DNA from: Vitis vinifera
Lineage: Eukaryota; Streptophyta; Magnoliopsida; Vitales; Vitaceae
Direction: 5' to 3'
DNA length: 64,000 nucleotides
Assembly: GCF_030704535.1 (NCBI RefSeq)
Contig: NC_081812.1
Span: 18,423,501-18,487,500, forward strand
The notes beneath the pieces were generated by a model. The model ran no database searches, had not been told where the DNA came from, and worked only from the letters and a program-made list of their open reading frames with translations. The position numbers and the translations under genes were made by a program. Position 1 is the first letter of the stretch. Each line of letters begins with the position of its first letter. Shown piece after piece: positions 49,577 through 61,775 of the stretch.

Positions 49577-52500
49577 CTTATAGGTTGATGAATCATACAT
49601 CTTACCTGTGCTTTTGCGGTTTGAAGGGCAGCCAGAAGTGGATGAGGAGGTGTGTTCAAATAATGTATCTAGAAAAATGCAACTGAGTTTTCTGATTAAA
49701 AAAAAAAAAAAAATGCTACTGAGTTTCTCTCTTTTTTTGGATAATTGTGTTCATTTGATCTTGTTTTGCGGATTGCCTTTTCTGATCTCTCAGTTAAAGG
49801 CTGTGTTTATCTGAGAATGTTTTAGTAGCATTGAAGGACACTAATGAATAAATTAGAAGCTCTGGATCAAATTATTTGTAAAAAGAAAGACATTTTGTCA
49901 TGCCAAAGTTTATATTTTAACATGTCAGATCAAATCTGCTTCTAAGAAAATACTATCATCTGTATGCACAAACATGGATAGAGAATGAGACGTTTTCTTT
50001 GATAAGGAGAATATTACAATTTAATGCAAACTAAACAGACCAGTAATTATGAGTAAAAAGTAGATTTATTAAAATAAACAAATAAAATGTCATATTTAAG
50101 AGGAGCATGTGCTCATTTAGTTACAAGTTTAAAGAGTATTGTCAAATATCATTTATACAACTGATGTCATACTTGAACTCAATATAGTGAAATCTCAATC
50201 TATATGCCCTTAGCCAGGTATAGCAGTGCGGTACTTTTATGAATAATTCAGAGCATAACCTTTTTTGATGAGAATAATTCAGAGCATAACCTCAGAAGTG
50301 CTGTTTTGGAAGCTAACCTCATTCAGGTATATGATGACCCTGTCAAAGAGAATTAAACACATAATCATCCAGGACACTTGAAATGATACCACAAAACTAG
50401 GGCTTAATTAGACAAACATTTATCATCTATCTATTTCATTTAGAATATCTTGTTGCTTTAGCTCAGAGATTCTCCTTTTCTTTTTCATGCCTACCTATAA
50501 CAGAGAATCCACTTAAAATATGCTGCTTTGTTTGTGGATATTTGGGAAAAACATTCATAAACAATCTTCGGTCCAGATAATTCTTGTAGCAGTTTTCTCC
50601 TAATAAGTTTTTTGGTCTTCTACCAAAAAGAAATTGATGTTCGTTTTAAGCTTCTGTAAACCTTACTAAATTCCACTTAAGAAAAATTGTGAGGGTTGTG
50701 ATATCAAAAGACAAATCAAGTGTCCTCATCCCGAATTTCTCTATGGGTATTTTCTTATATTTTTTGTTCATGGTGGTAAAACGAGTCTTGAATAATGTCA
50801 CTTGTCGTCACAATCAGCTAGTAGATCATTGTAAATCTATGAAACTATGATATTACATTCAATTTTATTTTTATTTTTTGTCTTAGCCTTATATCATGAA
50901 TGACACTTCTTCTCTTGGATGAAATTGCTGAAGATTATGATATCTTCAGATAATCTTTAGCAATTTCATCCCAGAGAAATTTCTATCTTCAGCACTTCTT
51001 CTTGCCTATAAAAGAAAATGATATCTGCTGCCCATGGTACTTATTGACTTTTATTTACATAATCTGATATGTTTGTGCAGGGAAATATTCTCTATCGTTT
51101 TCCATCACTGCAACGTACAGCTTCATCACAGAGATCTGGAAGGAAGGAATATGTTGGGAAAAGGTGGACTGATTGGGTTGGTGGGGTTGAGAAGTTCTTC
51201 AAGGAGAAGAAATGGCAATTCAGGTTTTTAATTTAATTTTTTCTAATGATGTTAATGCAGGTAAGTTCTCTTCTATGATTAAGTTTCCCAATATGATTGG
51301 CTTCTTTCTTGCAGTAAAACTAGCAATTCAGAGAGGGCAATGGTCATTGGATTGGGTGGGCTTAATCTATTTGGAGTTATTATACTGGGTACTATGCTAA
51401 AGTAAGGTTCTATTACCATCCCTTATTGTTCTGTGTGTGCTTCTTTTAATTCATTTTTTTTATGTTGCTTACATTGCTATTGTGTTCTTACCTGAAGGAA
51501 TGTTGCAGTTACACCAAGTGGATTCATTACATTTGTTTCTGACATATTTCCTCTACTTCAGGTGTGATTTGATGCTACACTTTCCAAATAAATAAGCTGT
51601 TTTCTGTGATCTAGGGAATATTATTATAAATTTGCTTCCGATGTGCTGCCTTAAAGTTTAGTAATCACATTTACCTGCCTGATTGTGGGGATGTGAGTAT
51701 TATGTTTTCTTAGAGAAAACCAAGTAAAGGAAAATGGGCTGGCAGAAAGAACACAAATATTTCCTTCGATGGAGGCATTTTCTTATTGACTGTTGATGGA
51801 TTCCCTAGAAATGACTTTAGAGGAGATAGTTGTCTTATTCACAATGTGAGAGGGTCTCATTGTTTCAGTAGCCATTCCCTAGTTCCCCATTTCAATTCAT
51901 GCTCACGAGCTCCACCATAAGATTCCAAGGGTCAAAGAGGCCTGAGTAACTTTACAAAAGGACACGGTCTCTGCTCTGACTTCTTACATGCCATGCATTG
52001 TGTGAACCGTCATCATAGGGCACCATGGACCAGTCAATTGATAGGCAGTAAGATTGGGGCTGAAGCGTTTCTTCTTTGAAGTTGTCTCCTCTTATCAAGT
52101 GGCAGACTTCTTGGCAAATACTGGGAAACTGTAATTTTGCCAGTGCATACGTGGTATCTTTGCCAAAGCTTTAGTGGATGATACTAGGGGCAGTGGGTGC
52201 CTCATGTTGTCCTCTTTTTCCATTTTTTCCGATGAACTTCTGCCTTCTCAACAATATGCATATACATATATATATAACATTAAATAAATTGGGGAAAAAC
52301 AAAGACACTTCTATTGCTAAAGGACCATAAGAAAGTTCAAGTGAGATGAAAGTAATAAATATTTCTTGTTTATTTTTTATGAGAAATTAACTATTCATTG
52401 ATATCAATTCAGCACTATTAATAATATTCTTATTTGCCTATAAAAAGAACTATTCATTAATGTCAATTTTAGAATGAGAAATCCTTCCAAAATACAAAGG

Positions 52501-54913
52501 ATGATCAAAAGTGAAAACCCAACAAGCATGCAAAATAACTATACTGAATAAGTATGAGACAGGAATATAAACAAAATATGCAACAATGTACAACTTAAGG
52601 GGAGGGAAAATCCCCTACAAAAGAAACCATCTGCTTAGCTCTGTGTTTAACTAAACAATCAGCAATCTCGTTCACTGAATGAGGGGACCAAGAGAAGGAA
52701 CAATCCAAGCAGCTTGCTAGACCTAGGATTTGACATATCATATTTCCAATGATCTCTCTCCAACTTAGACATACATGAGATCGCTATAGCAAAATCTCTT
52801 TCCACCAAAAAATTGGATAGATTCAAAGCCTTAGCTTGCAAACACGGTAAAATTATCCAGACTGATTGTGTGGTAGATTCCTTGCACTTTTCCCCTTATG
52901 ACACTTTAATATGCATTCTTTATTATTCATAAAAAAAAATGGTATAGTGGATTACAGGTATATTTGTGTTTTAATGGCAGCTGAAAAAAAAATAAAAAAA
53001 AAGCACGGATACATTTCCAATCCTTTGATCACTTTAAAGGTGAACATCTCCAGTAATGCTGCATTGTTACATGCCATTTAATCTAAGTTAGGCAACTAAG
53101 GTTGGTTGTTAATGATAGCAACAAACTCATTGATGCTGTTGTTTGGAGGTTTGAGATCTAGGATTACATCTTTTACTTGTGGCAATTGGTTCATTCAGAA
53201 ATGGAATCTGTGGTTAGTCCTTTCTACTCTTTAGATTTACTACCCTTGAATGCTGAAGAATAAGTCTGTCTTGTTGGTTTTAGAACAAATAGTTGATACA
53301 TTCAAAAGTTCTCACAGTTATGTGCTTGCTGCTCATGCCCTTGAGACCTTACTCAAGTGGCAAGGGATTGGGGTGGAGATATGGGAGGTTTCAGGTTCTG
53401 AGTCCCAACAGGACCAATATTTTCAGGACTTTAAAAAATGTTACCTAAAAGAAAAATCAAAACCAGAAACGAAAACAAAAAGGGCTGCTGCTAATCTGAT
53501 CTCCAAGTAATTGGGTCATTGACTGGAAGAACCTTATTCTGTAGTTTTTAGCTACAGTTTGTGGTTGTTAAGCATTGCCTATTTTTTAGATTATTTGTTC
53601 ATGTTTTTTAAGTATTGGTTAACCTCGCTTCTATCTATTTATTTATAACATAAACTTTGCAGATCTATGCAGGTTCTTTTTTTGCAATTCCTTTGACCCG
53701 GTGGTTCCTCATTCGCAATAAAAATGCTAAAATTGAGAAAAGGAACCTAGCAAGAGAACTCCGTGCTCGGGCCCTTGAATTACCAGATCTTTCCCTAAGA
53801 CGAAAGGTATCTGTTTAAGTGCTTATTCTATGTTTTAGTTATGGTCTTGTGGTTAATTCTAATTGTGGTCTGAAATTTATTAGTTAGTTGCTTGTTTGAC
53901 ATTCTCCCCTTCCTCCCCACCCCCCCTCCACAAACACACACACCAAAGAAAAAAACAAAAAAAGAGGTGTTTGTTCTATGTTTTTTTTTTCCTTAATGGG
54001 ATCCCCAAATTTCAGTTGAAAACAGACACTAAATTTTCATACTTCAAAACTGGCTTTTGGCTGCTAAAAGTAGTTGATTTTGTAACCATTTCATGCTTAT
54101 ATTGTACAGTAAAAACTAGGTGCATTTTGATTATTTTTATTCTAGAAAAGTTATGTGGTTGTTATCTTATGGAGGATGCAACTTGGTTCCAGGCAACCCA
54201 AGAACCATGATAAACTCCTCTTGGGTTGGTTTCTCTCAATTCTTATGCTTAACTTGGTGCCGCCTTGGGTTAAAGGATTTGAAATTTTGATTGAATTTTC
54301 TTTGAATCTTGGTCCATTGATAGGTTTAAACAACTGAAACAGAAACTAGCCTACAATCTTTTGGGGCCTTTATTTCTATGACTGGTTTGTGAATCAAACT
54401 TTTGTTCTTTTAATATGCACTTGTCCACAGGGGATTAACTAAATGGTAATTGATTCTTGGTGAGACTTGAGAGGATTTATCATGTATGAAGCTTTTGTAT
54501 TAATTCTATACATGTCACAAATTGAGGCTTTTGTACCCCTTTTATAACGTTACACCGATCAAGGTTTGTGGACCTTCCACAATGATGATATACTGCTACC
54601 TTAATTCACTTTAATCTTTCATGGTCTAGCTGTTCAATTTTTGGTCTTTCATTGTAGCTGTTTGTCTTGCCTTTGCATTTTGTTTTTCCCTGAAGAAGCT
54701 TAATCCACGTAGATAAGCTTCCTTCCTTGAGGGATAATTAATTCATCTCTGTCACTGTTTATCTGTCAGCTTCTGAGTGCTCGGGACATGGCTCAGAGAA
54801 CGGTCATTGGGCAGGATAGGATTGTCTATAGCACTGACAGGGACTTGTTTGAGCAAGACTATGATACCCAAGATTGGGATCAAAGATTCCGTGAGATTGA
54901 GAAGTCAGATTGA
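43961..54913 (+). CDS. Chloroplast membrane protein of unknown function (At5g03900-like), 13 exons
   Basis: Exons: 43961-44317, 45133-45240, 45336-45436, 45567-45650, 46913-46985, 47066-47131, 49201-49290, 49584-49649, 51081-51223, 51315-51401, 51498-51561, 53663-53806 and 54770-54913; 1527 nt, 508 aa. Residues 1-48 are a transit peptide. Residues 70-137 form a helical module ending VSDEGDVLYVFP, followed by a hydrophobic segment at about 165-187 (FGTALIASIVLVYTTIIALL). A second module at 264-325 has the same plan (SSNGGVVTAEELAPYLDL to EEGNILYRFPSLQ). Two further hydrophobic segments lie at about 371-390 (MVIGLGGLNLFGVIILGTML) and 400-425. A basic coiled stretch and an acidic tail ending FREIEKSD follow. 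Relatives are sometimes labelled iron-sulfur cluster biosynthesis, but beyond the transit peptide only Cys83 exists. Role unknown; probably an inner-envelope or thylakoid protein. Confidence 0.93.
49543..49573. repeat. (CT)n microsatellite acting as polypyrimidine tract
   Basis: About 14 CT units end 10 bp before the TATAG acceptor of exon 8 (49584) of the At5g03900-like gene, so the repeat is itself the polypyrimidine tract. Confidence 0.85.
50098..50435 (-). pseudogene. Diverged copy of the t-SNARE gene's anchor exon and adjoining intron
   Basis: This block aligns along its length with 58131-58440 in the same orientation: taagaggagcatgtgctca versus taagagggatgatgtgctca, then ggctaacctcattc-type, gatgaccctg, and the aaacttaatta end. 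The minus strand reads W-L-R-A-Y-R-L-R-F-H-Y-I before a stop, the decayed equivalent of the anchor exon's WIGVWRSRYQRSRYHI. It includes intron sequence on one side, so it arose by DNA-level duplication, not from mRNA. It now lies in intron 8 of the At5g03900-like gene. An extra 20-bp tandem duplication (gaataattcagagcataacc) sits at about 50240-50291. Confidence 0.65.
50910..50978. other. Long near-perfect hairpin (possible young miRNA or inverted duplication)
   Basis: Arms 50910-50938 and 50950-50978 pair over 29 bp with one mismatch and one G-U, around an 11-nt loop. The arms are tctcttggatgaaattgctg... and its near complement ending tttcatcccagaga. The size and pairing fit a short plant miRNA precursor, but a small inverted duplication would look the same. 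It is in intron 8 of the At5g03900-like gene. No expression evidence is available. Confidence 0.4.
52590..52860 (-). mobile_element. LINE-type RNase H (RVT_3) fragment
   Basis: The minus strand reads ...KALNLSNFLVERDFAIAI... and then FSWSPHSVNEIADCLVKHRA and KQMVSFVGDF, the C-terminal part of an RNase H-like domain as found at the end of plant non-LTR retrotransposons. The two readable parts are in slightly different frames, and no reverse transcriptase remains. It lies in intron 11 of the At5g03900-like gene. A 3' tail of the element probably extends towards 52370. A host RNase H-like gene fragment is the alternative. Confidence 0.65.
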
Positions 54914-57900
54914 GAAGGGAGCTAGGACAGCGAATTTTACCTTTTGGCTATTGGTGAATACAGTAGAAACCAGAGAAGCCACCATATATTATGACTGTAA
55001 TCGATATTTGATGACCACAAATGTATATGTGTTTGTAATTTGAATTTTTGTTTTTCTTATTGGAGGAATCCCATTATTGAAGTTGAAGCGGGTACTCTGT
55101 TTCCACTTGGACCTCTTCCTGCCTCAGCCAGGCTCAGAGCATTTGACAAATACAGGTATCCAGAAGCAGTTAATTTGATATTGTGGCTGCCCCATGAACA
55201 GAAGAGCTCGAGTAGCAGGTGCCCCTCGCTCTCACATCTAAATCCTGGCTTTTCTTAAAACGCCTGATAGCTCGGGGACCCTATTCATCTCATCATTTTC
55301 TGGGTACTTATACTTGGGTGTGCTAATATCTGGTCTAGTGACTTCGGCCCTATGCAGGGTGGTCGAAATACTGATGAGAGTCTTAAAAATTCATGTTTTC
55401 AGGTGTTGACCAAAACTAATTTGTACGAGTTGTAAGGGTTGAGCCTTTCCTACACTAAGAAAATGACAAATAATATTATTATAACTTGCAAAAAGAAATC
55501 TTTTTCACTTTAATAATAAAATAAAATATTTATTTAAAAAAGCGTGATAAGTTTGAAAAGTAATATTTAATTCACTGAACCATGTTACTAAGTACTGAAT
55601 ATTGATTACAATAAGCATTTTAAAAGTTTGGTCAAATTTTGTTTATTTTATAATAGTTATATCATCAATGTTTTTATTCTTACTTTCATTTTGTTATTTA
55701 ATAATCTTTCAAGTCATATAATATTAAAAAATAGATCTTTATTTTTTTAAAGAGGAACTTCTAAAGAAAGTCACTTATAAAAAACCGCTAGTGAATGAAT
55801 AGTGGCTTTCAAAAGAACAGACAAAGTAAATGCCACCCTCTGCTAAACACGTCACGAGAGAAAATAACAAATAATTTTAAAAAATAAAAATAAAAATCTT
55901 AGAAAAATGATTGTAAGAAGTCCCATGACGTGATTCACAACCATACACTGCCATATTACAAGATTCACAACATGGCAATACTACAAGAGCAACATATTCT
56001 GGCGGCGGCTCAGCATTCAATTGAAAATGCAAAGCTTTTTCAGGGGTTTGTGCAACACTAAAATTCTTTCAAGGGTGCTGAAAAAATTAACATTACACTC
56101 ACTTCTGCCACTCAAATGCATTGCTAGCAGACGAGGTTGTTGTCATCATATTACCCCAAGATCCTTTCAACAGCCAGCTGCACACCGGTACACACTTTCA
56201 ATAAGAACACAACAGTATTTACACCACCTGATGCAATATTTGTGCGCCAGGGAGTGGGAAGGTAGCTGGGCAGCAGTCATCATTTCCACCATTGATGTAA
56301 ATCTGGAAGCACATCGACCGAAATAGGCTGTAAAATGCACCTATAAATAGACTGTTTTCAAGCAACTTGAAACAGCAGGATACCTGCATCACCAACATAT
56401 GTTTACAAACATTAGTTTGGTTGTTGCTCATAATGGATCCTCACATTATATAATGCTCAAGAGATGCAACCTGTAAAACAACCACCACTCTCTCAAATAT
56501 TCCAAATGGTGTAAGAGTGTCCTTTTCAGTGGAAATTTTTCCCACAAACTTGGCTGGAAGATGTCCAAAACTCTCTTTAACGAGAAGCATTGTAACAATA
56601 TAGTTCTTCATTGAAGACCTTTTTATCTGGAATGGAACCTGGGCCCCCTATCTCACCCCAACCACTTGCCACCGACCCAACCACTGGAGGCACCATAATA
56701 ATACAACTGTCATATTCTATCATGGAACTTGATCCATATGGCCATGGTCCCGTTTAGCATATCACAAGACAGATATTTTGTGAAAGTGCTTTAGGTGACA
56801 ATTATAAACCACTCATTAGCTCCTGTGAAGTGCATCCCTATCCAATGAGAACCATCAAATGGTAAAATTATGCAGTGTCAACACTGAGTCCGGACACCAA
56901 TTAAGCCATGTCATTATCAGGATCATTAAAATACTCCAATAAATGATAACACAAGCAATCAACCTGGGATAATGACAACCCAGACCATATGCTAGCCCTA
57001 TTCAAAACATGCATGATAAAGAGGACTGAGGCCTAGCATTTGATGGATTTCATTTAGAATATAAAAAACATAAAAAATGATTCTGTTAGGATGCAATTTA
57101 AGTTATAACTATCAATCTGCATGCATCACCACAACTGTTTTCTGAGCATCACAGGAGCTGACACAAGGTGAATATTACAAGTACTGCAAATTCCAAGCAA
57201 AAAAGAAAAAAGATCTCTCTGCAACAAACGGAGATTAAGGTGGGGGGCGAGGGGTGGAGGAAATAGAATTTATAGTATATGATGCTTCTAGTAGCTTTCT
57301 TTATCCTGAGAAGGTACAAGAGAGTTCACTTAAAAAAGAACTTGATTTGCATAAATATGAATTAGAATACAATAAATCATAAGTTTCAGCTATAAGTAGC
57401 AGGCTCAGATAATGGAATAAGCTATAACTTCAATACCAGAGTTTGGACTCCACTGCGAAGCACACAACAGAACTTATATGGTTAAAAGAATGGGAGTACT
57501 TTTATTGCTCCATTTGTTCCTCCAATAACATTAAACCTCAAACCCTTTTAGCTCCTTATTTTCTTCACGACTAAAATTTAATGCACAGCTCACTCAGAGG
57601 GGCAGAGTATTGGGAAAGTAAAATTCAAAACTGCCTTGCCTTGAGGGCCAGTCCTAAGAAAGCATTTTAAAATCTTGATCCCGACTACTCAAAGGTCACA
57701 AAATAAACCCTCTTTCACTTTCCAGGATTCAAGTTCATTAGGTAAGGCATATCTAAACGTTCTACTTTGGCAACCTACCTACCACATCTGTCTTACTTTA
57801 TTCAGCCTTGGGACTGGCTGCTCAAATTCTTTTCTAGTTGCACTTTTGGCAATTTTTTTTTTTGCATACACCAAATTTCAAAGTTCAAGATAAAAAATTC

Positions 57901-58100
57901 ATACACAAAATAATCTAAATAAGATGAAGAAATATGTTTATGGGAACTACAAATACTATAATCATTTTATTTGTATACAGTTGTTTATCCATATACATAC
58001 TAACATTAGTAGAGATTAACATTCTTCCTTATCAAGGGAGTTATTAACAAATAAACATAAATTAATCAGGTAAAATAATACTAAGTGATAAGAAGATTCT
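54914..58100. other. Intergenic/3' region between convergent genes
   Basis: The first few hundred bases should be the 3' UTR of the At5g03900-like gene. A short open frame at 55040-55258 is protein-like in composition, but I recognise nothing in it and the upstream protein already ends normally. The interval 55980-58100 may include 3' UTR or a further small exon of the minus-strand t-SNARE gene. It also contains the SINE-like fragment at 56629. Confidence 0.4.
56629..56700 (-). mobile_element. SINE-like fragment, partner of the copy at 7332
   Basis: The minus strand reads GGTGGCAAGTGGTTGG (A-box-like) and, after GTGAGATAGGGGGCCCA, the B-box variant GGTTCCATTCC. Order, spacing and wording match the fragment at 7332-7386. 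The B box here has a substitution at its central G. Ends not resolved. Confidence 0.5.
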
Positions 58101-60451
58101 TTAAAATAAGGAACTGAATGAAAAAGTATATTTAAGAGGGATGATGTGCTCACCTAAAACTATTAGTGCAAAAAGCATCATCAATATCATTCGGACAGAA
58201 TGGTGATCTACTTGTATATGATATCGTGATCTTTGATATCTTGACCTCCATACCCCTATCCAGCTATAAGAGTGTGTGACTTTTGCAGATAATTGAGAAC
58301 ATAATCCTTGAAAAATGCCATATCGAAAGGCTAATCTCATTCGTGCTTGATGACCCTGGCAAAGGGAAATAGACAAATAAGCATACACAACACTTAAATT
58401 GAAGCCACGAAATAAAGACTTAATCAGGAATAATATTGTCATTGAGAATGGAGATCTTTTCATAATCCCACTGTCAAATGCTTTTTCCAATCATGGATGA
58501 AACTGTCATTTTGTCAGGATAATTTTCAATACATTTTTACTGCATGTCAAATTTACTATATAGGATGCTATTCATTTATTTTTTATTTCTAGAAATACAG
58601 TATTATGCATTTTTCCTTGGTTTGGGACAAAAAATGCAGGTACCAGTTTCAGGTTTGCTACTAAGCCTAAGGCTAAGCTAGTTGTGGATTGCTCTTGTTC
58701 ACTTTGAAACAATAGGTATGCCTTTATTTTATAGGAAAAACATTTATGTGTAGAGACAACCCGTAAAGATATTTTAATGAGGGAAACAACCAGCATGAGA
58801 GATGTAACATTACTGGTGCACCATGTGAAACATCCATTTGTGATGGGGAATGGCTTTGTTCTTCTCCATCTTTCAGCCTCTTTGTAAAATTCCTAGAGAC
58901 CCTGCTTCCATAAGCAGGCCATAAATTAGCCAGGAAACAAAAGATGCCCATTCTGTTGTGGTATCCTCTCCCATCCTTGTGGAAGAAACTTTTATCTTTG
59001 GCTCCATCAGCTTCCAGATCCCAACTGCCATCTCCACCATGTTTGCCACCAGCAGTATCTTGCAGTGCCTCTGGTGCTTCAAAACTCAACTGTGCAGGAT
59101 AATGAGAACCCACATTCCTTAATTTACCCTCCTTCGATGATTTAAAATCATGGTCTACATGCATAGCCCTGGCCATATTCAAGTTCTCACTTTCTCTAGT
59201 TTTTTGCTCAACAATCTCATCAGTACTGTCATTATAACTAGAAGTAGTGACTGGATCAAGAAACCTCCTCAAAATAGTACTATCTTCCTTTTCATAACGA
59301 GGAACTTGTTCAGTCGGATCTTGGCCAGAAAGAAATAATGCCAACCCATCTCTATCTTGTTCATTTAAATTAATCCACTCAGTATTTCTCACTGAATTTC
59401 CCATTGATGAATCCAACAAGCTTTTCTCCACATGTACAATTTGCTCCCTAATTGCTCTAATGAACTGTTTGTGTCTGGAAATCACATCTTCCCTCATTCG
59501 AGACTTGTCTGTTGCAGCTGACAGACTCACTGCTCTTTCAAAGTCCTCCAACTGATTCAGAGAAAATAACCAAGATAAGCTAACAAATACTTCCAACTGA
59601 ACAGAGCGAAGAGTGAAGGTTGGCATTAATAAATACCTGCCATTTTGCTGTTTCAAGTGTTGTTGCAAGATCACGTCTATGATACTCTATTGATGTGAGT
59701 AGCTTTGGATCTGAATGGTGTCCTTGAACAAGGCCTTGCTCATGCAAAAGAAGGCGAAAAATTGATTCCATCCTAGATATTAAGCCAAGATCTTAATTTT
59801 TGGATTCATTTCTAATATAGGGTATTCATAAAACATTCCAAATATAGCCAACCAAACCAATTTCCATTACCCTAAACGAGATAAAGAAAAAAAAAATGGT
59901 AGGATTAAAGAGCCGCATGAATTTAAGTTAAATGGAATCCATAGTTTCACCAGGTCCAATTTAACAAGAATGTAACATGCAAAATTCTGATCCCACATAT
60001 TCTCAGCATCCAAACACAGGGCGTTATACGGAGGAAGCATAATTTTGTATCAAATAAGTGCTCCATGCCGAGGGGCTGACGACATGATTAGCACTAAGCC
60101 CACAACCCAGTACCTTTCATAACACAAAATCGAAGGCCCAAAATGAAATGAAGTTGTGAATATTCATTTTTACGACACATTCATTAAAAAATAAAACAGA
60201 ACTTCACCGAAATGAACCTAGTACAAATAATCAGCTCATTTGAGTAACTTGAGTTCTTCATCTTATGTTTTGGAACCCAAGATAACAAACAAGACTCAAA
60301 ACCTTCACTTTCTTTCTTTTCTTAACTTTTCCTTGGCTTTCTCAGCAAACAAACGGATAGGAAAGAGAACTAACCTGTCTGCAGAATCTTGAACGACTTC
60401 GGCCGCCGAAAACAGAGGGTCTGATTCCCATTGGTGGAAGCTTGTCGCCAT
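58101..60451 (-). CDS. Syntaxin-6-like/t-SNARE family protein (At4g30240/At2g18860-like); 3' end unresolved
   Basis: Three exons are firm: 60451-60375 (MATSFHQWESDPLFSAAEVV), 59772-59637 and a long one starting at 59551. Residues 1-110 form the syntaxin-6 N-terminal helical bundle, with RMESIFRLLLHEQGL and RRDLATTLETAKWQLEDFE. The rest is a polar linker with WINLNEQDRDGLALFL and SRVSRNFTKRLKDGEEQS. If unspliced, exon 3 runs to a stop at 58724 (346 aa). The family normally ends in a membrane anchor after a basic WR...RSQYH motif. Just such a sequence lies downstream, RSRYQRSRYHIQVDHHSVRM then ILMMLFALIVLG, at about 58155-58262, next to a good donor (GTGAGC). The joining splice could not be fixed: GTAATG at 58813 gives the wrong phase, and another donor near 58795 is possible. 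Expected role: endomembrane trafficking at Golgi/TGN. Anchor exon included with moderate confidence. Confidence 0.75.
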
Positions 60452-61775
60452 TTCCAGCACCACCAATACAACAAAAAATATATAGAAATATGCTAATTAA
60501 AATATGTATATCTTAGAGAGAGAAAAAAAAATAACACTTCTATTTTCTCCAAGAATTGACAACAAAAAAATCAGAAAATAAAGATTAAATTGAAATGTCG
60601 AGAAATGAGAGTGGATTTCGATGTAACAATTTTGATTCAAATTTCACTGGAGAAAAATGCTTCTAGGGCTTAGGGTCGGGAAAGAAAGAAGAATGAGATC
60701 GGAGTGGAGTCTGGAGAAAAAGATCCAGTGTAACAGACCCCATATACTACACTGTTGCCAACTAATATACGCTCGCCGCATCTATAAAATTGCATCTTTT
60801 TGCATTCATACCCTTTCCCAAAGCGGTTGCAACTTTTCAACCGTTATTCCTAAAAATTGCGCTCCAGTCCCTCCTTACTTCTGTTTTTATACATGTTCCC
60901 CACACAAACTCACTGCTCCAATCTACCTTTAAAGAATTTCATGGCGTATGGGTGTTTCACACTAATTTAAATTTCTCTTCCATGTTTATATTATTTGAAA
61001 ATTGTTTGATAATTTAAATTTTAGTAAATAATTATTTATCTATTTTTAATAATATTCATGATTAAAATGTTTAAAATTTATAAAATATGTTATTTTATAA
61101 TATATTTTACACATTTTTTCAATAATAATTCATAAGAGAATTTTATATCTAAATTAATTAAGATAAAATAAATCGAAATTTTATTTTCTTTGTGATGCCT
61201 CTAATTATCAGAAAATGAGATGAGAAGAAAATCTGTTACAATTATAAAAAGGACTTAAATATCTTCCAGTAAAATTAAGATGATGAAATATACGGTAATA
61301 AATCACTAAAAAAAACTAATTATAGGAATTTTTTTTTTTTAAAAAAAAAAAGTCACTGTTCTTCTTCATTATTTATACTGTTAATAAGAAAATCCATAAC
61401 AACAAGTTGGGGATTGGGTCAGCCAAATTTGACGGGGGGGGAAAAAGGGGGAAATCTGAAGATGAAGGGAATCATTTATAGGACAGCTGACGGAACATAT
61501 TAAGAGTCGAAGAATTTGAGAAAGGAATTATGCGGGTTAGGAAGACTGTCATATCAAACATGACATCCCTCCATCCTCGGAGGGTGGGGATGTGAATGCG
61601 GAATGGAAGTAGCCAAAGTCATGGAGACTTAATTAAGATACAACTTTTACTGGGATTTGATTTTGAGGAGTGGATTCAATTGTTGAAGCAACAAAAACAC
61701 ACACCACTCTCCAAATAAATCTGCCCTCCAAACGAGATCAAATTTGGGTTATGAATATCAAAAAGCTTGTGTTTG
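60452..61775. other. Intergenic: t-SNARE promoter and GNA1 downstream region
   Basis: No supported gene. Sequence near 60452-60900 should be the promoter and 5' UTR of the minus-strand t-SNARE gene. 61000-61760 is AT-rich with a short G run near 61433, and presumably includes the GNA1 3' UTR. Confidence 0.45.

Noticed and set aside
55040-55258. A protein-like open frame after the At5g03900-like gene
   Set aside because: The upstream protein already ends with the family's usual tail (FREIEKSD) and nothing in the frame is recognisable.
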